Part shown: positions 30,228-32,798 of the stretch, one piece after another
Layout: each line of letters opens with the position of its first letter
Numbering within the stretch: the first letter of the stretch is position 1
Source: a virus
Direction: 5' to 3' (one strand)
Virus record (IMG/VR): IMGVR_UViG_3300021959_000204
Location: 1-32,798 of that record
Length of the DNA stretch: 32,798 nucleotides
Notes under the pieces: generated by a model
Database searches by the model: none
The model's input: only the letters and a program-made list of their open reading frames with translations
What the model was told of the DNA's origin: nothing
Translations under genes and position numbers: made by a program

Positions 30228-31108
30228 TGTTTGCACAAAAGAAAAATAATAATGATTTGGATTATTTATTAGATTTAATAAATATGAAAACTTTAGCACC
30301 AGCCAATAGCGTCGTTTTAAATATAACGCCAAACATGGCAAATTATATTTTGGAAAATCTTAATGTGAATAACAGAAGATTTAAAAGGGAAAAAATAAAA
30401 CAATATGCATCTGATATGCTTATGAATAACTGGTTATTAACTGGTCAGCCTATAATATTTGGAAATGATGGATTGCTAAAGGACGGTCAAAATAGACTAT
30501 CCGCGTGCGTTAAAGCTGAATGCGCTTTTGAATCTCAAGTTGTTTTCGGCGTTCATCCAGATAGCTTTTCGGTTATGGATACTGGCGCGAGGCGCGATTT
30601 AAAAGATATTATGACAATCTTAAATGTTAAAAATGCAGTTCAAGTTGCATCTTGTTTAAGGCAATATTTATCATTTGAATCTGGTGCGTCTGATTCAAAA
30701 ACAGATTCTTTATATTTAACTAACGATTTCATGCGGGAATATTATGAAGAAAAAATTGATAGTGATTTGATGCAGAAAGCAGTTCTGAAAGCTAAACAAG
30801 TTTATGAAGTTACTGGATTGAGCAAATCAATTTTAGGTGCTTTATATTATTGGGCATCAGTCAATGGTAATAACGCACAAATAGTTGCTTTTTTTGAAAG
30901 TCTAATAAATAGCCACGGCGGTCAGCGTTCCCCGCAAAAAATTTTAATGCGAGCTATGGCAGAAATAAGAAACAACCCAGCACTAAAGATTTCAATCCGC
31001 GAACAATCAATTATGATTGGTCGTTCTTGGTGCAATTTTAGAGACAAAAAACTTTCTAAAAAATCAGACATGAATGTTTACGCAAACGACGTTTTGCCAA
31101 AAATCTAA
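30224..31108 (+). CDS. ParB/Srx-fold-like phage protein (DGQxRL family)
   Basis: 294 residues. ITPNMANYILENL..NNRRFKREKIKQYASDMLMNNWLLTGQPIIFGNDGLLKDGQNRLSACVKAE is the N-terminal signature of a widespread phage protein family related to ParB N domains, in which DGQHRL is usual; here it is DGQNRL (87-92). Then VVFGVHPDSFSVMDTGARRDLKD, and a helical C-terminal part. ParB-like folds can bind CTP or ATP or act as nucleases, but the role of this family is not known to me. Two ATGs in tandem at the start; strong AAGGAG site. Confidence 0.6.
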   Translation: MMFAQKKNNNDLDYLLDLINMKTLAPANSVVLNITPNMANYILENLNVNNRRFKREKIKQYASDMLMNNWLLTGQPIIFGNDGLLKDGQNRLSACVKAECAFESQVVFGVHPDSFSVMDTGARRDLKDIMTILNVKNAVQVASCLRQYLSFESGASDSKTDSLYLTNDFMREYYEEKIDSDLMQKAVLKAKQVYEVTGLSKSILGALYYWASVNGNNAQIVAFFESLINSHGGQRSPQKILMRAMAEIRNNPALKISIREQSIMIGRSWCNFRDKKLSKKSDMNVYANDVLPKI

Positions 31109-31122
31109 GAAAGGGATGACCG

Positions 31123-31548
31123 ATGTTTGAAGCGGCACTAGTATGTTTGGCGATGAATATCTATCACGAAGCAAAGAATCAACCAAGCATCGGTCAAATC
31201 GCTGTTGCGCAAGTGGTTATGAACCGCGTTATGGATAGCCGATATCCTGATGACGTTTGTTCTGTGGTAACGCAAGGGCAGACTTATTCATGGAATCCTA
31301 GCCAGCCCATTCGTCATAAATGCCAGTTTAGTTGGTATTGTGACGGAAAGTCAGACCAGCCGAAGGATGGCGAAGCATGGCAGAACGCTATGCTTTTAGC
31401 TGGCGGGGTATTGCTAGGGCGCATAGATGATATGGTTGAAGGTTCGACGCATTATCATGCAACGTATGTTCAGCCCGATTGGGCGCAAACAAAAACCTAC
31501 GTGGTCAGGATAGATGACCATATATTTTATAGATGGGAGAAAAGATGA
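31123..31548 (+). CDS. SleB/CwlJ-type cell wall hydrolase
   Basis: 141 residues. ALVCLAMNIYHEAKNQPSIGQIAVAQVVMNRV carries Glu16, the expected catalytic acid, and the N-R pair of the family. CQFSWYCDG, GSTHYHATYVQPDW and the C-terminal DHIFYRW complete the SleB-type hydrolase fold, which cuts the glycan strand of peptidoglycan. No signal peptide. It is separate from the lysis cassette and far from the M15 endolysin, so it may be a second lysin or be used at entry if carried in the virion. Confidence 0.82.
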   Translation: MFEAALVCLAMNIYHEAKNQPSIGQIAVAQVVMNRVMDSRYPDDVCSVVTQGQTYSWNPSQPIRHKCQFSWYCDGKSDQPKDGEAWQNAMLLAGGVLLGRIDDMVEGSTHYHATYVQPDWAQTKTYVVRIDDHIFYRWEKR

Positions 31549-31709
31549 AAGCTACAGAAATGACTGTTGAACAGTTTAAAGCAGAATTAAAAGAAATCAA
31601 AAGGCGTTCTTTACAAATTGAAAAACAAGATTGGTCAGGTTTTAGAACCAAATCAACAAAATATGTTGGCAAGCAAAAGCCACTTAAAACGCATTGGAAA
31701 ATGATATGA
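31545..31709 (+). CDS. Small basic hypothetical protein
   Basis: 54 residues, MKATEMTVEQFKAELKEIKR, then RSLQIEKQDWSGFRTKSTKYVGKQKPLKTHWKMI. Helical N-terminal half and Lys-rich end. ATGA overlap with the hydrolase gene and ATATGA overlap with the lipoprotein gene support its reality. No family recognised; perhaps DNA-binding by charge only. Confidence 0.5.
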   Translation: MKATEMTVEQFKAELKEIKRRSLQIEKQDWSGFRTKSTKYVGKQKPLKTHWKMI

Positions 31710-31939
31710 GATATTTAATTATAGCAATAGCATTGACAGGATGCGCTAACTTTGAACCTGTTGTTGATTTAAGAGCCAGCGAAGAAAAGGCGCATTTATA
31801 TCAGCGAGACTTGACGGAATGTCGTATGCTGGCATCTATGGCTAGGGGTTGGATAGATAAAGCATTGATAAGCGACAGCCCTATGGTTACTAAATGCTTA
31901 CAAGGGCGAGGGCATAACGTCTTGAACAATCCATCCTGA
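31706..31939 (+). CDS. Small lipoprotein
   Basis: 77 residues. MRYLIIAIALTGC is a lipoprotein signal peptide with lipobox L-T-G-C (10-13), giving a 65-residue mature part with acylated Cys13. The rest (VVDLRASEEKAHLYQRDLTECRMLASMA; KCLQGRGHNVLN) has two further Cys that could form a disulphide, as in many bacterial envelope lipoproteins of this type. It may be an outer-membrane spanin subunit or a superinfection-exclusion protein. It implies a Gram-negative host. The start at 31706 overlaps the previous stop. Confidence 0.65.
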   Translation: MRYLIIAIALTGCANFEPVVDLRASEEKAHLYQRDLTECRMLASMARGWIDKALISDSPMVTKCLQGRGHNVLNNPS

Positions 31940-31956
31940 TATGTCATTGTCGCGAT

Positions 31957-32142
31957 ATGGAAGTAGAATTTTTTGAAGAAGATGTTATCTGTCATCATTG
32001 CGAGGAACTTACACGCGGAATCGTGGAACAGCACTCAGCGCAAATCATTTGTTCGGTTTGCGCTGATGTTATTTTCGATGCTAGGGGCATCGGCGGTGGC
32101 AGTGTCTTTATGTTGACCTTAGAAGACGAGAGCGTTCACTAA
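31957..32142 (+). CDS. Zinc-ribbon-like small protein
   Basis: 61 residues. C12HHC15 and C32SVC35 form a four-cysteine zinc ribbon within a mostly acidic protein (MEVEFFEEDVI; LTLEDESVH). No clear Shine-Dalgarno. It ends in a TAATG overlap with the gpZ-like gene, so the two may be co-translated. Possibly a regulator or adaptor; no family assigned. Confidence 0.5.
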   Translation: MEVEFFEEDVICHHCEELTRGIVEQHSAQIICSVCADVIFDARGIGGGSVFMLTLEDESVH

Positions 32143-32756
32143 TGCAGATAAATGTTACCAGCAATGCAAGCGCACTGTCTAAAGCAATAGATGGTTTAGG
32201 ACGCAATCAACTGCCATTTGCAATGCATCGTGCGATTAACGATGCGGCGTTTGCAGTAAGAAAAGAAATAGTGGAGCGCACATACCCTCAATCGTTTGTT
32301 GTTAAGAACAGGTCGTTTGCTAAAGCGATGTTCAGGGTTGATAAGTCACCAAACAAACGCAAACTGGTTGCGCGGGTTTATGATAGATTCGGTAAAGACT
32401 ATATGGTGAATCAAGCAGAGGGCGGCACTAAGTTCGTGCGCGGTCAGTATCTAGCTATTCCAGCACAAGACCGTCCAGTTGTTAAAAGCAAAGCCAGCTA
32501 TAATCGCAACGCCCCTAGAACATTATTGCAAAAGCCAAAAGTGTTTGCACAAGATGTTAATGGTCAACCGATGATATTAGAGCGCAGAACTAAAAAGCCA
32601 TATCCATTAAAAAGATTGTATCTATTAGAAGAACAGAATGCGAGAATACCAAAGCGTTTCCCATTCTATGAGCGAGGGCAAGCAGTGGCACGTAAATCAT
32701 TCGCTGATAACTTTACAAAGCGGTTTCAACAGGCAAAAAGGTCGGCGCGCAGATAA
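32142..32756 (+). CDS. Minor tail protein Z-like (tail completion)
   Basis: 204 residues, basic. ASALSKAIDGLGRNQLPFAMHRAINDAAFAVRKEIVERTYPQSFVVKNRSFAKAMFRVDKSPNKRKLVARVYDR resembles the start of lambda gpZ-type proteins: a helix with A-x-x-x-A-I/L-N, an R-x-x-I/V, then short strands. The C-terminal end is Arg/Lys-rich. In lambda Z lies between FII and U; here that place is empty (8598) and this gene sits beside the right end, so in the circular form it is upstream of the methyltransferase and terminase genes. The family assignment is tentative. Confidence 0.55.
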   Translation: MQINVTSNASALSKAIDGLGRNQLPFAMHRAINDAAFAVRKEIVERTYPQSFVVKNRSFAKAMFRVDKSPNKRKLVARVYDRFGKDYMVNQAEGGTKFVRGQYLAIPAQDRPVVKSKASYNRNAPRTLLQKPKVFAQDVNGQPMILERRTKKPYPLKRLYLLEEQNARIPKRFPFYERGQAVARKSFADNFTKRFQQAKRSARR

Positions 32757-32785
32757 AAAGGTACTGGGACAGACTAACCGTCGTG

Positions 32786-32798
32786 GGTAACGCGCTAC
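32786..32798. repeat. Right terminal repeat, probable filled-in cos overhang
   Basis: Exact copy of bases 1-13, preceded by GTG. The 42 bases after the last gene hold nothing else recognisable. Joined to the left end, the repeat sits at the centre of a 16-bp near-palindrome, consistent with cosN. Confidence 0.6.

Noticed and set aside
1-32798. Prophage or temperate phage with integration genes
   Set aside because: No integrase, excisionase, attachment-site core or CI/Cro-like pair was found in any frame; the terminal repeat suggests that the window covers the whole genome.

Overview
The window reads as one complete, or almost complete, genome of a lambda-like tailed phage with a long non-contractile tail (siphovirus type), about 32.8 kb. 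The same 13 bp (GGTAACGCGCTAC) stands at both ends. These bases lie inside a near-palindrome when the ends are joined, which fits a filled-in cohesive (cos) end. No integrase, excisionase, CI-type repressor, DNA polymerase, helicase, tRNA or CRISPR array was recognised, so the phage looks virulent and dependent on the host replisome. The host is probably a Gram-negative marine bacterium, perhaps an alphaproteobacterium. This is inferred from a gene-transfer-agent-type holin, a ParB-methyltransferase fusion, a small lipoprotein and tail-fibre repeats of the kind seen in marine phage genomes. By eye the G+C is near or just above 40%.

Layout. (1) 62-9041, packaging and head, all rightward and mostly with stop/start overlaps: ParB-domain DNA methyltransferase, small and large terminase (GpA family), gpW-like connector, portal, a three-module protease/major-capsid fusion, and small head-completion and tail-terminator genes. 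(2) 9054-16150, tail in lambda order: tube protein, chaperone G plus a -1 frameshift extension T, tape measure, distal-tail, hub-like, NlpC/P60-like and J-like tip proteins. (3) 16150-23241, fibre and adhesin genes: a 1129-residue fibre with seven 37-residue repeats, three tandem paralogous small genes, and likely fibre-assembly genes. (4) 23330-25265, lysis: an XhlA-like membrane protein, a second membrane protein, a PD-(D/E)XK nuclease, an M15 peptidase endolysin, a small membrane protein and a 3-TM holin. (5) 25262-27457, leftward operon: PD-(D/E)XK exonuclease, ERF annealing protein, SSB-tailed protein and three small genes. (6) 27530-32756, rightward: two more PD-(D/E)XK proteins, a MazG-like protein, a winged-helix replication protein holding a candidate origin, a promoter/operator at 29250, small unknowns, a ParB-like protein, a SleB-type wall hydrolase, a lipoprotein and a gpZ-like tail protein beside the right end.

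How it fits together. Two early units diverge from about 27.5 kb. The leftward one supplies recombination (exonuclease plus annealing protein). The rightward one supplies replication and accessory functions. The long structural and lysis transcript runs through the joined ends and converges on the leftward operon at 25262-25265.

Most striking signals. The whole sequence almost completely lacks several restriction-type palindromes: GATC occurs once, and GGCC, CCGG, CCWGG and GGWCC were not found. The only GATC is the exact centre of an 18-bp perfect palindrome just after the capsid gene. Other notable signals are a textbook A-AAA-AAC frameshift signal followed by a stem-loop, internal ribosome-binding sites inside the protease/capsid fusion, a lambda-O-like origin inside the replication gene, and a tail-tip protein with an apparent signal peptide. 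No stretch longer than about 100 bases is without an assigned gene.
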